Assembly: GCF_000516985.1 (NCBI RefSeq)
Contig: NW_006917092.1
Span: forward strand, 6,389,888-6,453,887
Source: Pestalotiopsis fici W106-1
Lineage: Eukaryota > Ascomycota > Sordariomycetes > Amphisphaeriales > Sporocadaceae
DNA: 64,000 nucleotides
Reading direction: 5' to 3'
Shown here piece by piece: positions 11,605-22,949 of this stretch. Both the position numbers and the translations under genes were made by a program. The stretch's first letter is position 1. Each line of letters begins with the position of its first letter. The notes under the pieces are model-generated. The model saw only the letters and a program-made list of their open reading frames with translations. It was not told where the DNA came from and did no database searches.

Positions 11605-12545
11605 CTACAGCATGGCAACGCCGACCATCAAACCGGCCAAGAGGCCACCGACAGCAGGTGTAGCAGCGACACCGGCGTTGCCTCCAGTTGAAGATGTAGC
11701 GCTACCTGCGGCGCTTCCAGCTGCATCCGTAGCACTGGACACAACTCCAGAGACGCCGGTCGAGAGAGTGGATGCAACACCGCCAGCACCAGACGTAATG
11801 GTAGACAGAATTTCACTACCTCCGGATGTGATGGTAGACACGACACCTCCGGCGCCAGAAGTGATCGTGCTCAGAATCTCGCTTCCATCGGAGGTGATTG
11901 TGGTCACAACGCCACCAACACCAGAAGTAATTGTGCTAAGAATCTCACTTCCATCCGAGGTGATGGTGGTAACAACTCCACCAACGCCAGATGTGATGGT
12001 TGACAAGATTTCACTGCCATCTGAAGTAATGGTTGTAACGATTGCACCAACACCAGAAGTAATCGTGCTGACAATCTCGCTACCATCCGAGGTAATTGTG
12101 GTGACGACTCCCCCAACAGCTGAGGTAACATCTCCTCCAGCCGAAGTGGCAGCGTCGCCAGCAGAAGAGGCAGCGGAACTAGCAGCGTCGGCATAGCTCC
12201 AGCCACATGATGTGAGGATCTCGGCAAGATCTAGTGAGAGATTTGTATTAGCTTGCGTCTCGCTTGTTTGTGTCAAGGGCAGATGGGCGTACTGCTGTCA
12301 GGGTCATTCTGGCCATTGGAGATGGAGCATGCCGCGCAGTACATCAGCTCGTTTCTCGCGCCAGCACCGCAGATGCATTGGCGCTCCTCGGCGTCGCTCG
12401 ATGTCTGGTCTGCGCATGTGGACGACAGACTGACGGCGTAGTTGCACTGGTCTGCGCAAGCACCTGGGAAGTCGGCAGCATTGAGCGTGTTGGCAGCGGC
12501 CACAGTGGCAAGGGTGAGTAACCCGGCGACAGCGTTGAAGTGCAT
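11605..12545 (-). CDS. Secreted Cys-rich, Ser/Thr-repeat protein, probably GPI-anchored
   Basis: Two exons, 12545-12293 and 12230-11605, with a 62 bp intron (gtacgc donor, cactag acceptor); the product is 292 aa. It begins with a signal peptide (MHFNAVAGLLTLATVAAA). An approximately 90-residue Cys-rich domain follows, with CADQC, QCICGAG and YCAAC clusters that recall CFEM-like modules without matching one exactly. Then come five 22-residue repeats rich in Thr, Ser, Gly and Val, a Ser/Ala-rich stalk and a hydrophobic C-terminus (GGLLAGLMVGVAML) of the kind used for GPI attachment. The layout suits a glycosylated cell-wall or surface protein. The repeats are likely to vary in number between strains. 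No specific function is recognised. Confidence 0.8.
11788..12117. repeat. 66-bp coding tandem repeats (five units)
   Basis: Five 66-base units within the surface-protein gene encode near-identical 22-residue blocks containing TTITSDGSEIL and STITSG; a sixth unit below 11788 is degenerate. The protein copies are closer to each other than the nucleotides, which differ mainly at third positions. Confidence 0.85.
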
Positions 12546-14071
12546 CTTGGTGGTAGCGTTGGTGATGGTTTATAGGATGATGGAGAAATGGCACTCTGTT
12601 GCTTCGGAGCTGATGCTGATGGTACTGTTATGAGTGGGTGGAAGTTAATGAGCAGAAGACCTCGTCTTTATGTACAAAACAAGAGCTGAGCTGCTCATTT
12701 GCGGTCAAAGCTACGTAAGGTCGGAAATGTCAATGAATTCGACCTGGCAACCAGCCATGCGCACGCAGAAATCCATCGGACAATACTACACGATTCCCTG
12801 CTTTCTTTGCAACGCTGGCCAGGAACGCAAAGGTACGATGGTGCAGGTATCGTCAGCCAAGACTGTACAACAAACAAGCTCCATGGTCTGTTTCCAAGTC
12901 ATTGCAACTCATTTCCAAGGTCGGCATCCCTGCATGGAGCATATGGAGACCAGGGCACTGGGGAAGAGGCCCTGTAAATACAGCCGAGTCCCGTTAGGCT
13001 CGTTCCTCCGTCCGTGCGACCTCTTTGACCGGCACTTTGACGAGGACAAAAACAGTCTGGATTAAGAATGGAGAAACGCCAAGTCATGCTTTGATCTTCG
13101 GCGACAGAGGCAAGAAAGAGGTAATACTATGGAGTCTGGACATTGCTGAATTTTTCTTCTAGATCCATTCTGTCCCCGCTGACACGACGAGAGAGTTGCG
13201 GTATGAAATCAGGAGAAGACGCGGTCTAGAAGCCTTGTGCAACAGTCGCGCCGTTACCTCGCCTGCTCAGCGCAGGAATGACGTATCGCACCGCACGACT
13301 CGTTAACCGGCGGTGCAAGTCGTCTAATCAGGAGAGTAAATTGGGCACGATAGACGAGGATGCACCTGGTGAGTGTAATTAAACAAGAGAGTATTCTGTT
13401 AGATGTGCGCGCCATGGTGCTGCTATGATGAATCATCCTGATACCCCCAAGAATACCAGGGGCGCAACAAGGAACCAAGGAAATGTTGCGTGCATATGAT
13501 GAAACACTTGTGGCTGGTAGCTGCTCAGCTTTTGTTCAGTATTTGGAGGTTGTGTAACTTGAATGCTGGGGTTTTCTCCGCGCCAAGAATTTTCCGTGTA
13601 AGGCTTCAGCTTGTGCGTGCAGCGCATCTAATCAGAAGATAATCTGCACTAACCTAGCTTGCCTAGGTCGCAATAGGGACTGCTGCTTTTTCTACTGGCG
13701 CGCCGGCAAATCACAACAATGTCACCGATGTAGCGTCTACAGCGCTTCGCATTTGAAATGCAGATGAGTTCGCATAATGTCTGGCATCGACAACTTTTAA
13801 TCGGCATGAGAAGCCACAACCAACTGTTTATTCATCTGTACTGAGCCTTTACCCACCACTGACCTCACTGAGGGTCTTGACAATTGCGCGATTTGTGTGA
13901 AATACTATTACTACTACTCTGCTGTGTGGACAAGCAAAGGAATGGCGATCCTACAAAAAAGCGGTCGCTTCCTAAGTTCCATAGATCCTCAGGTCCTGTT
14001 TGGTTGATCTCGCGAGCCGCACTGCCAGGCGACACATCTTCTCATCCCTTTATTGCCCCTCCTGCAGTTGG
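12546..14071. other. Intergenic region
   Basis: No gene supported in 1.5 kb. Contains the promoter of the repeat surface protein at its left end and the 3' end of the GNAT gene at its right end. Confidence 0.5.
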
Positions 14072-14548
14072 TTATGCCAGATTCCTTCGAAAATACACAC
14101 GCTCGTAAGGCCCTTCAGTTCGGCGCTCTGTTTCGACAAACCCTAGTTTGTTGTACAGGCCAATGTTCTCAAACATCTTGACATTGGTGAACAGGGTGAG
14201 GGCCTCGAGTCCCTTAGAGCGCGCCACGGCCTCGGCGTGATTCATCAGCAGGCGACCGTAGCCGCGCCCTTGCGCCGAGGGATCCACGACGACATTGTTG
14301 ATCTTGACGGAACCCTGGGTGTCGTCTACCGACAAGATGATGGATCCGACTGCACTGCCTTTCTCGCCTCTCCGAAGGACGTAGATATCCTGCGTCTTCA
14401 AGAGCTGCCTATAATCGGCAAGCATCGGGGCTGGCGGCGTGCCGATGCGTTCGACGTATTTTGAATAGGCAGCCTTGACGATGTCCTCTAACCCTGGGAC
14501 ATCATCCGGTGTAGCCCTGTTGATGATCGTATCGACACTAGAAGTCAT
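14072..14548 (-). CDS. GNAT-family N-acetyltransferase
   Basis: Single exon, 158 aa, from the ATG at 14548. The acetyl-CoA-binding motif A is clear: VVVDPSAQGRGYGRLLMNHA, with the Q-x-x-G-x-G core, followed by LTLFTNVKMFENIGLYNKLGF, the usual motif B with the YxKLGF turn. GNAT enzymes move an acetyl group from acetyl-CoA to an amine on a small molecule or protein. No targeting signal is visible, so it is probably cytosolic. An in-frame extension upstream of 14548 exists but looks unlike the family and is left out. The substrate is unknown. Confidence 0.85.
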   Translation of the reverse strand: MTSSVDTIINRATPDDVPGLEDIVKAAYSKYVERIGTPPAPMLADYRQLLKTQDIYVLRRGEKGSAVGSIILSVDDTQGSVKINNVVVDPSAQGRGYGRLLMNHAEAVARSKGLEALTLFTNVKMFENIGLYNKLGFVETERRTEGPYERVYFRRNLA

Positions 14549-15599
14549 TGTAGCAAACAAGAGTTCGGTGAGGTAACTTATCGTTATGCATGCAATCAAG
14601 TCTTGTTGTGGCTGTACATCCATATGTACGTAGTACCATTGCCGCCCATTTTGAGGTGGAAAACGGGGCCTTCGATGCGAGTCACACGGCACCGATTAGC
14701 GGCCGGCAGCGGCCATTCAGGGCATTCCGGTTGCTTGATTCATTGATTGATTGATTGGCAGCAGCGACCACTGACAAGGTCTCCGCTCGTTAACCATCCA
14801 GTACCATAACATGCCGAACGGCACAGGCAGCGAAGACAAAAGACTCACTTGATGGATCCAATCCTGCGCCTGAAATCGAATTGCCTGCAAGTTTCGTTAG
14901 TCTCCGCTGTTGCTGCACATAATATTCTAGTTCACTACTCTGTAGTCCATAATGATGCTCTCCCAGCGACAACACCGAACCTCATCTGACCCCACCACGG
15001 CACTAGGCATCCACAGTGCACAGGTGGGGGAGTTTGCGACAGTCATGCTCTTAAGGTCACCCACTGTGAAAAAACACCTACAGAGTACCCACACTTCATA
15101 CACTACAACAAACGGGTTCATGGTGCTTAGTATCGTGGAGCTTTACCGACACCATCTGAACCAGTCTCATATACCAGGTAAAATTCTGACGGCTCTGACA
15201 CGCTATCAATGTACTTAGCCTACAACGGCGTTGTACTCTATGATGCATGATACTAACCTTGTGCACGTCTTGATTCTGATCTGATCGTGTTGTACGCTGT
15301 ATGACAGGTGTATCGACACACTCTCTCACGCATTCACACGTTTCCATCATTTCTTTTTTTTCTTCCACTATCTATCATTCATTGTGCTGTGCGCGTAGGG
15401 GTCAACTCGCTCCAGTCGCGTTCTGATACGCTGAGCCTGATCTGACCTCCTCACCTGGGACCTTAATCTCGGTGTAAATGTGTATGAATAGTGCTCAAGG
15501 GCCGTTGCTGTCGCCGTAACGAAACGGCATTATGAAGTCCGAGTGGAAAACCCTAGGTCTGCAAAGCCTATTCAGGTAGTCTAGTTTTAGTCGACCGTT
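14549..15599. other. Intergenic region
   Basis: No gene supported. Lies between the GNAT promoter and the 3' end of the MFS carrier gene. Confidence 0.5.
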
Positions 15600-17628
15600 C
15601 TAATCTGTACCTGTCAACTGTCCTTCGAATGAAGCCTCAACGATGGCTACAGTGTTCTTCTGGTCTTGATTTTGTCTGAAATGAACATCCTTAGCCTCGA
15701 ACCCAATTATAAAGAATGGAACACGGTATACTTACTCTCGCCTTCTATACACATACTTCATGAGTGTTACGCTTAAAATCGCAAGGCCGCCAAATAGTAT
15801 AAGAATCTGGTATCCATACTTGTACTTGGGTGCGTCTTGAGTCGGAAACAGAACCAATGGTACCCATAAGACCCAGGCATAGGACACCACGTTGGCAACA
15901 GCTACCAAGAGCTGTCGTAGGCTAGGATCGGCTGCGTTCAACTTGTTTCCCCAAGCCTGTTTCATTCATTGTTAATTAAATGTTCATTCAGAATAACCTG
16001 ATATTTTACGGCTGGTTTCTTGCTTACAATAAGCACTGGGGTGGCTGCAGATCCAGCGTATGAGAGGTAAAAGGCAAACATCAGAGCACCCTTGGGTATG
16101 CTCCAAACGGAAAGCAACACATTCGACAGTATCATCAATAGCTGGATGCTAATAATCAACCAATAGTGACAGCCGAAGCGATCGGCGAGCATGCCCCAAA
16201 AGATCGTCACAACGATATTGAGAGCGCTGCCGCCTGTTGGCATGACATTGATCTCAACGACGCTGTAGCCTGCTGCCTTGAGCCATAGATTAAAGTAACT
16301 GGTTGCCGTGTGACACGCAGCCACCATTCTACACGGTTTGGTCAGTTCAATCTCACCACATTCTCGCTCTTTTCCACTACTTACGTATATGGGATCACAA
16401 ATACCCAAATCTCCCAGCCTAAGAATATGCGTTTCATTTCCTTGGAGGTCAACTTTGTTTGAGCTCTTTGTCCGAGTCTCTCAATTCTCTCGATACCGTA
16501 TCGAATATGCTGGTGATTAGTCGTAAGCCTCCACTCCATTATCGATATGAATGATGTTATATATCTTACCTCTGGCGACCAGTAGAATGCCCTCGTGTTA
16601 TGAGGGAGATCAGGCAGGCCAAAGAAGCCCCATAGCGCTATAGGCAACGAGATGACTCCATCCATGATAAACAACCATCGCCACCCAGCAATACCTGCAT
16701 GCCCATTCATGCTTTCATACAGCCCGGCTTGTAGATAGCTACTAAACATTGAGGCGATCGACTCTATTTGCAAGAGAATGGCCAGTCGCTTTGTCAGTTC
16801 CTTGGGGCCATACCAGCCACCAAGCATGGCAATGTAACCAGGGAATGCGCAAGCCTCAAAAAGGCCGATAAAAAAGCGCAACGCGTACATCTAATTAGCT
16901 TTTGTGAGCATAAAAGGCTGCAGGTCTTGGATGGACTTCATTCTCACTGTTTGAATGTTCTTTGAGAAACCCATGCCGATGACCAAGCTTGACCAAATGA
17001 GCTCGCAGCAGGGCAACAGAACTGAGGATCGGAAGAACTTTAGTTGCGATAACTGCGCTGGCACGCTCCCAACCATGATCCCAAGACTAAACCAGGTGTT
17101 GAGCCAATTTCGTTCGTTACCATAAAGGCCCAGATCTTCCTGCATGCCGCTCACAAACGCATTGCCTACCGAAGAGAAATTAGTCAATATGACAGACTTC
17201 TTTTCGGGTAAACTAACGTCAAGGTTTGGAAACATACTATAATTGGTTTGGTCAAGGTATTTGATAAAATAACCTAGACAGACAGTTGGACTGCATTTTT
17301 AAAATTAGCCAAAATTTGTGGGTTTTACGGGACGGTTCGTCCCAATTCGTGTCGTTGCATTCGGATGTATATCATGGGCCAGTACCTACAAGAAAAAAAG
17401 ATCCAGCCTTTGCACGTATTGGCGATACTCCGGATCACCTTCAACAGAGTCCCAAATGAAGCTGAACACTCGGCGCCACCATGAAGCCGGTGGCTGAACA
17501 TTGTCCCTGGGTGCTGTATCAGTGACAACAGGCGACGGCAGCTGCTTGGGACTTTTCTGGAATGGTCTTTCTATAACAGCCGACGTTGCTAGAGAGGCTT
17601 CTACGTTTGGTGCCTTTTGATCCCGCAT
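15600..17628 (-). CDS. MFS carrier, anion:cation symporter (Dal5/allantoate permease-like)
   Basis: Eight exons join with perfect phase: 17628-17390, 17290-17238, 17165-16948, 16890-16570, 16509-16385, 16328-16028, 15956-15736 and 15675-15600, giving 517 aa. Family marks include YFIKYLDQTNYSNAFVSGM in the first helix and loop, NTWFSLGIMVGS, the loop WRWLFIMDGVISLP and MLADRFG. There are twelve predicted helices, with a Pro/Ser-rich cytosolic N-terminus and a charged C-terminus. Dal5-type carriers of fungi import organic anions such as allantoate, nicotinate-like acids or small peptides through the plasma membrane with protons. The gene is divergent from the solute-binding protein gene and heads the accessory cluster, where it could import the substrate or export a product. 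Confidence 0.88.
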
Positions 17629-18293
17629 AATGTAAGAAGTTTCAAGTTTAATGGTAGATGATTCAAAGTGTCACCACGACTAAGTCGGTTTGCCAGAAAA
17701 TTCCCAAATGGTATATCGTGGACCCTTCTCAATCTCAATCTTTGTGTCGCTGAGTATGTGTGCAATGATATGTTTGAGAGAGCGAAGGTATCTGGCCATC
17801 CAGATATCATTTGCGGTATCAGCTCGCGGTAGACAGGGTTTATACCTTAGAATACTGGAGTCTTGCCATGTTACGTGTGCTGAAATCCTTGCCCGTCTTT
17901 ACGAATTGCATCGTGATAGTAGTCATGCACCTATAGATAGCGAAGACCACCTCCGTGTGGGTGGGGTTCTGCAGACTGCACCTGTATGTTTTCGTGCTTC
18001 AGTTGATGTCGTGATTGTGCACCCTCGATTTCGTGCTGCAGATCCACAATTGTGCATTTAAAGGACCAGAAACACAACGTAAGTCGGCCGATAAGCTAGG
18101 GGAATACGTGCCGTGTAATGAGTAGATTCGGCTTCTTCGATCCGACAGTTATTAGTTGTTCTTGACATACTGTTTCTATTGACCGTATCGAGGGATGCCG
18201 ACCGTACCTGATGCCAACCAAAGATCACTACGGTCTCCTTCGCGAAGTTTTTTTTTTTTTTTCCCTTTAATGATTCTTTCCTTATAACAGAAA
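17629..18293. promoter_or_regulatory. Shared divergent promoter region (MFS / solute-binding protein)
   Basis: 665 bases between two divergently oriented start codons, containing a 15-base T-tract at 18248-18262 and CGG/CCG half-sites near 18129-18144. A sequence like a 3' splice site (ataacag) lies four bases before the ATG at 18294, so the solute-binding protein gene may have an intron in its leader. Confidence 0.45.
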
Positions 18294-19712
18294 ATGACAC
18301 CGGAAGCCACGCGCATCGTCTTGGAAAACGTGGACTTTCGTTTACCCACACAAGTCACAGACGACAATAGTGTCGTCGCTTTGAAAAGCCTGGTCTTTGA
18401 ACCGCTTGTTTGGTGGCACCCACATGGTTGCGTTAAGCCCGGCTTGTTTGCCAGTTGGGAGAGCTCACCAGATGCTCGCTCATGGCGATTCCACATACGC
18501 GACGAAGCCATCTTCCACGATGGCCTTCGATGCACGGCCGATGTGATTGTCACATATATCCTTGGGTTTCTTGATTCCCGCGATTATTTCGGCATGCCCT
18601 GGAGCTACAGTCGCTACTTCGCACATGCAAGGATTTCTGCCGAAAGTGAGACCACTGTTACCATCGAAACCCCGGCACCATTCCCTGATGTTCTTGAAGT
18701 GTTATGCGATTTCTGGCCATCACGAATCGATGCCGCTGATAAACCTGTGCTTGGCACCGGTCCTTATAGCGTCAGGCAATTTGAACGAAACGATGGAATC
18801 GGCAGAGCAACTTTGGAAGTATTGCGTCCGAGTAAATCGCACAAGTCGCATGTGATTGTCGCAACTCAAGAGCCCGATGGTGCCAAACGCCTCCAGTTAT
18901 TACGCGACGGCAAAGTGGACGTGGCACTGAATCTCGAGCGGACAAGGAACCTTCAGCTCCTCAACTTTGACTCGAGCCTCAACTGGGGCAAGACACACAG
19001 CACATTATCTGTGATTTATTACTTGAACTGTCCCGAAGGTGTGTTTTCTTCGCCCGAGTTGCGCCTCGCCGCCAATCTGGCGCTCGACAACGCTGCATTA
19101 GTGGATAAAGTCTATCAAGGACTCGCGACACCTTCTGCCAGCATCGTGAGCCCATTTCACCACGGCTTCGTAGAGGCAGCATTGCAGCCCATACCATATA
19201 ATCCAGACCAGGCTCGACGATTGGTGAAGAAGTTTGGTTCCGAGCAGAATTTGGAATTAAAACTGCGAAGTCCAACCTACATGCCCGAGCACGCGGAGCG
19301 CATCTCCCAATTCGTGGCATCGGCGTTGGAGTCAATAGGATTTAGTGTCCAGGTCGAAGTCGAGACGAATAGACCTGAGTACGCGAGGCAGATTGGGCTT
19401 CGAAAGGAAATTGGTGATTTGGCACTTTTCGACTCCACGCCCAACAGCACGTTCCGCGTCCTTGACGACAAAGTCTCGAGCGATGCACGCAATACCTGGT
19501 GGCTAGGATACCACGATGACGAGCTACAGAAAAGATTTCGCGCAGCGCGACAAACAATCGCAAACAAAGAAAGGGCTGAAGCTTATGGGAGTTGTTTGGC
19601 GAGATTGCACGAGAATCCTCCATGGTTATACATTGCACATCCAGATGTTGTATGGGCGAGCCGACCAGGGCTCTCTTTGAATATAGGACCCTCCGGTGTC
19701 TTGAGTCTCTAG
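18294..19712 (+). CDS. Bacterial-type extracellular solute-binding protein, family 5 (SBP_bac_5)
   Basis: Intronless, 472 aa. It follows the oligopeptide/nickel-binding protein pattern: an early LVFEPLVWWHPHG segment, PGLFASWESSPDARSWRF, FHIRDEAIFHDGLRCTADV, LGTGPYSVRQFE, then ELRLAANLALDNAALVD and a C-terminal lobe. In bacteria these proteins deliver peptides, nickel or sugars to an ABC importer, or form the sensor half of SgrR-type regulators. Here no ABC permease or ATPase is near. The N-terminus (MTPEATRIVLENVDF) has no signal peptide or lipobox, so the protein should be cytosolic, perhaps as a ligand-binding or carrier protein. It is divergent from the MFS carrier and convergent with the P450. 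Acquisition from bacteria is likely but not proven here. Confidence 0.8.
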   Translation: MTPEATRIVLENVDFRLPTQVTDDNSVVALKSLVFEPLVWWHPHGCVKPGLFASWESSPDARSWRFHIRDEAIFHDGLRCTADVIVTYILGFLDSRDYFGMPWSYSRYFAHARISAESETTVTIETPAPFPDVLEVLCDFWPSRIDAADKPVLGTGPYSVRQFERNDGIGRATLEVLRPSKSHKSHVIVATQEPDGAKRLQLLRDGKVDVALNLERTRNLQLLNFDSSLNWGKTHSTLSVIYYLNCPEGVFSSPELRLAANLALDNAALVDKVYQGLATPSASIVSPFHHGFVEAALQPIPYNPDQARRLVKKFGSEQNLELKLRSPTYMPEHAERISQFVASALESIGFSVQVEVETNRPEYARQIGLRKEIGDLALFDSTPNSTFRVLDDKVSSDARNTWWLGYHDDELQKRFRAARQTIANKERAEAYGSCLARLHENPPWLYIAHPDVVWASRPGLSLNIGPSGVLSL

Positions 19713-19968
19713 ATTGGACTCATTATGTTGGGATAAAACAGGTTAAGTATAACTGGTTATGCGAAATCTCATTCTATCATGTCACAATAGACGCCTCTCA
19801 AGTTTGCAACCCACTATAACATGTTTCATGCTCATGGACCAGTCACGGAAGGATTTGAAGACGAGTTGCTGCTAGGTAGGTATTCCATCTACTAATTGAT
19901 TATTAGGTTGAGTATATAAAGCGAAAACCCCTGCCCTTTGCCAATGTGCATGCAAACCAAGTATGTCT

Positions 19969-21892
19969 TCATTCCAACCGTTCCAAGTGGACCTTCATAT
20001 CGCGCGGTCGCACAGTCAAGCCTGGATTCTCAATGGTGAATGGGCTCACATCGCGCAAGACACGAAAGTTGCGAATAATCTCCACGAGAATAGTTTTAAT
20101 CTCATAAAGGGCAAATTGACGACCGATGCAGATGCGAGGACCATTAGAGAATGTTGCGAAAGCGTAAGGTGATGATTGCTCCTCGGTCAGATTATCCCAG
20201 CGATCTGGGTTGAATGTTTCCGCATCTTCACCCCAGATGAGGGGATTCAAAGACGTGACGGCTGCGACAATCTCGAAGGAAGAGTCTTTAGGAATATGTA
20301 TTCCATCGACTATGACATCGCCGCCTGCATGGCGGTATATAATGGTTGCTGCGATTGGTGAGCAACAAGTTGCACAATAGTCGAAGGATACAATCTTACC
20401 TGGAGGGTATAAGCGCAGAGCCTCCCTGACAAAGTTATTTAGGTAATGCAGACTATCCAAGTCGGCGAATGATGGACTTGGTCTTTTGCCGATGATACGG
20501 TTGATTTCTTCGCGTAGCTCGTGTTGAATATCTTGATGGGATGCCAAGGTGTACATACTCCACGACAGGCAGTTTGCCGATGTGTCGTGACCTGCGCCGA
20601 GGAACTGAAGGAGCTTCCAGAAAAGAAATGTCAATCAAATCATCCCGCATATTGTGCTAGAAATGGATCCGTATGGGGAGAAACCAAACTCACATGGCCG
20701 GTTATATGCGTGGACGGAATGCCCTCGGCAGAACCGCCCGGCATACTTTCCTCAATGATGAATGACAGTAAATCTTTGAAGTCGTCCTTCTTATGAATAC
20801 CCTTGGAGAAGGCATCCCGAATAGTCGACTGTCGCTGTTGTATCAACTCGCGAAGGACCGTTTGCAACCATCGCTTTGCTAACTTGTATTCACGATTCGC
20901 TTTGATAGGCAGCCAACGGGTGGGAAAGAACATGCTACCAAACATGAGGATTTTTCCCGTCAGATCAGGCCCAAAGATTGTGGTGTACGCCTGGTGGAAA
21001 GAGTAATCTGATGGAGTGGTAGCAGTAGTCCTAGTCGCTGTGGCATTCGATGCCAAATAGTCTAGCTCAATGCCAAAGCTTGTGACACCCATGATGCTCA
21101 AAGTTGCCTTTGAAAACGTATCAGTGCAATCTATCATACCAGTACCACTGTCTGATGATGATTCAATGGCATGATCGATCAACGAGCACACTTCTCGGGC
21201 TTTTGATATGAAAACTGGCTCTAGCCTCTTGATGCTGCTAAAGGAGAAGGAGCTAGTAAGCATCTTTCGAGACGCTCGGTGTTCTTCGCCTTCCAAGGTT
21301 GCTATCCCTTCGCCCTGACGGCGTCAACATGATACATTCGTGCTTCGTTACGTTCATTCACCTACTATAAAGTCTCTCGTCATACGCAGCCATCGGTCTG
21401 GTTTCCGAAAAGTATAACAGTGTGTCTGAAATATGTCCTTGTGTGCATTAGGGCTGTTGGGAAGGAGTATCTCGGTGTTCGCGAATGTGAGAAACCGAAT
21501 AACTGGTGCATCGGGAAATTGTTTCATCCATTGAACGTATAATGCTGCCGGGGACTCGGCATGGATCAGATTCAAAGCCTGGCCAAATAGAAAGTGGTTT
21601 CCCTATTGAGAGAGTATTAGCGCTCTAGTCTGATACGTTGCGACTGACTTTAGACGTTACAACAGACCTCGGGGGTGGGCAAGTGGCGAAGTGGTGAGAA
21701 GTATCTATGATACAAAAAGACGCGATAGATTTTGGTCAGCAGATAAAGGATGAAAAACATGACAAGAGAGTCATGAACAATGTTTCTATGGTCGAGTTGC
21801 TCTGATGTATGGGCTCCAGTTTGTGTTCTTAACCATGCACCCTGAAGCACCGTCAGTAGAGCAGCAGCACCTGCGCAATATATCGCATCCAT
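19969..21892 (-). CDS. Cytochrome P450 monooxygenase
   Basis: Five exons: 21892-21668, 21602-21366, 21314-20694, 20613-20400 and 20348-19969, all with matching phases, giving 558 aa. The N-terminus has two hydrophobic stretches for the ER membrane. The I-helix motif is LGAGHDTSA, the K-helix is EALR, the PERF region is FNPDRW, and the haem loop is FSNGPRICIGRQF with the thiolate Cys at residue 506. It is therefore expected to be an active haem oxygenase using a P450 reductase. The substrate is not predictable. It lies tail to tail with the solute-binding protein gene (257 bp apart) and head to head with the dioxygenase gene, as expected of a member of the cluster. Confidence 0.92.
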
Positions 21893-22792
21893 GGCACTGG
21901 GTTCAATGATCGAAGCTGGTAAATTCAGAAGAAGAAGAAGAAGAAGAAGAAAAGATAATATCTTTAATCTCTTGAGTAGACAAATATTTGTTCTAAGCTC
22001 ATTTTATGAATGAGTATTCTTTGGGCCGCAACCGTAGCATGCACCGTTCGCACACGCTCAATTTCGCTCATGCTACAGCGAAGCTTGGCTATCAAAACGG
22101 TGCGATCCTTTATTGGATGCATATATACAGGGGCAAGTAAAGGAGCCAGGGTATCTGGTGCTTTGCAGCTCTTGGCTCTAACAGAACCATTCTGATTAGA
22201 GAATATATATGCTGTGCAACGTGAGAGACAATTCCGATTTACTAGTCGAGGAAACTCCGCCAACAAATTTCCATGCCCAAAGAAGAAGCACAGACGTACT
22301 TAGTCAGTACACGTTCCACCAAGAGCTGCGCAAAACGTATATTGAAAATCGAATAGCCTATGAGAGGCATGAGATAGGCAATGTCTCAGTCAGCCCGTGG
22401 TCATTTGAGGGGTTGGGAGTCGTTTGTTCCTGCCCCTCCCTCCTCCCGCTCACTTCTGTTCTTATACTAGTCAGCCCATAAAGACTTGGATTTGCATCGC
22501 ACAACCGGCAAAGATGCGTCTTGGCTTTCTGCATGCAAGTTGCAATGCAAACAGTTGATTGTCTTCGATAAAGCTAGACTCTTTAGACGGGGTTGTAAGT
22601 TGACGTCGCGACAACTTCGCTTAGCATACTGGCGCGAGCTTACTTGATAAAGAAATTCGTATAAGGAGCTCAAACCAGCTGATCAAGCCTTTAATGGGGT
22701 TCTAAAGCTTGAAATGAATAAAATGGTTGCGTATGTCACATACGTATTCATCTAGAATGGGATACGGATGACTTTAGATGATCGTCGTAATA
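21893..22792. promoter_or_regulatory. Divergent intergenic region (P450 / dioxygenase)
   Basis: Carries both promoters. A perfect GAA/AGA microsatellite is at 21927-21953, just upstream of the P450 ATG. No coding region is convincing in the rest. Confidence 0.45.
21927..21953. repeat. (AGA)n microsatellite in P450 leader
   Basis: About eight AGA units, 35 bases upstream of the P450 start codon; TCT repeats on the transcribed strand give a pyrimidine tract in the leader. Confidence 0.85.
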
Positions 22793-22806
22793 CCGGAGGG
22801 TCCGAA
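22793..22806 (+). promoter_or_regulatory. Candidate Zn2Cys6-type operator, copy 1
   Basis: CCGGAGGGTCCGAA contains CGG-N5-CCG, the inverted-triplet layout bound by fungal Zn2Cys6 dimers. Twelve of its 14 bases are the same in the lyase promoter. It ends 144 bases before the chosen dioxygenase ATG. Confidence 0.5.
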
Positions 22807-22949
22807 TAGTGGGGTAAATGGCCGACGGAGCTGTCGGATTGCCGATACTTCGTGTAAGTGGCAAGCCGTACAACTATATTATTCAAACTTGTTTGACAGA
22901 ATTGGCGGAAGAGATCATCCCATACTCATCAGCCTCTATGCATACAGCC

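Noticed and set aside
11552..12196. 214-codon plus-strand frame opposite the repeat surface protein
   Set aside because: The regularity comes from the reverse complement of the 66-bp repeats; the minus-strand reading has signal peptide, intron and anchor.
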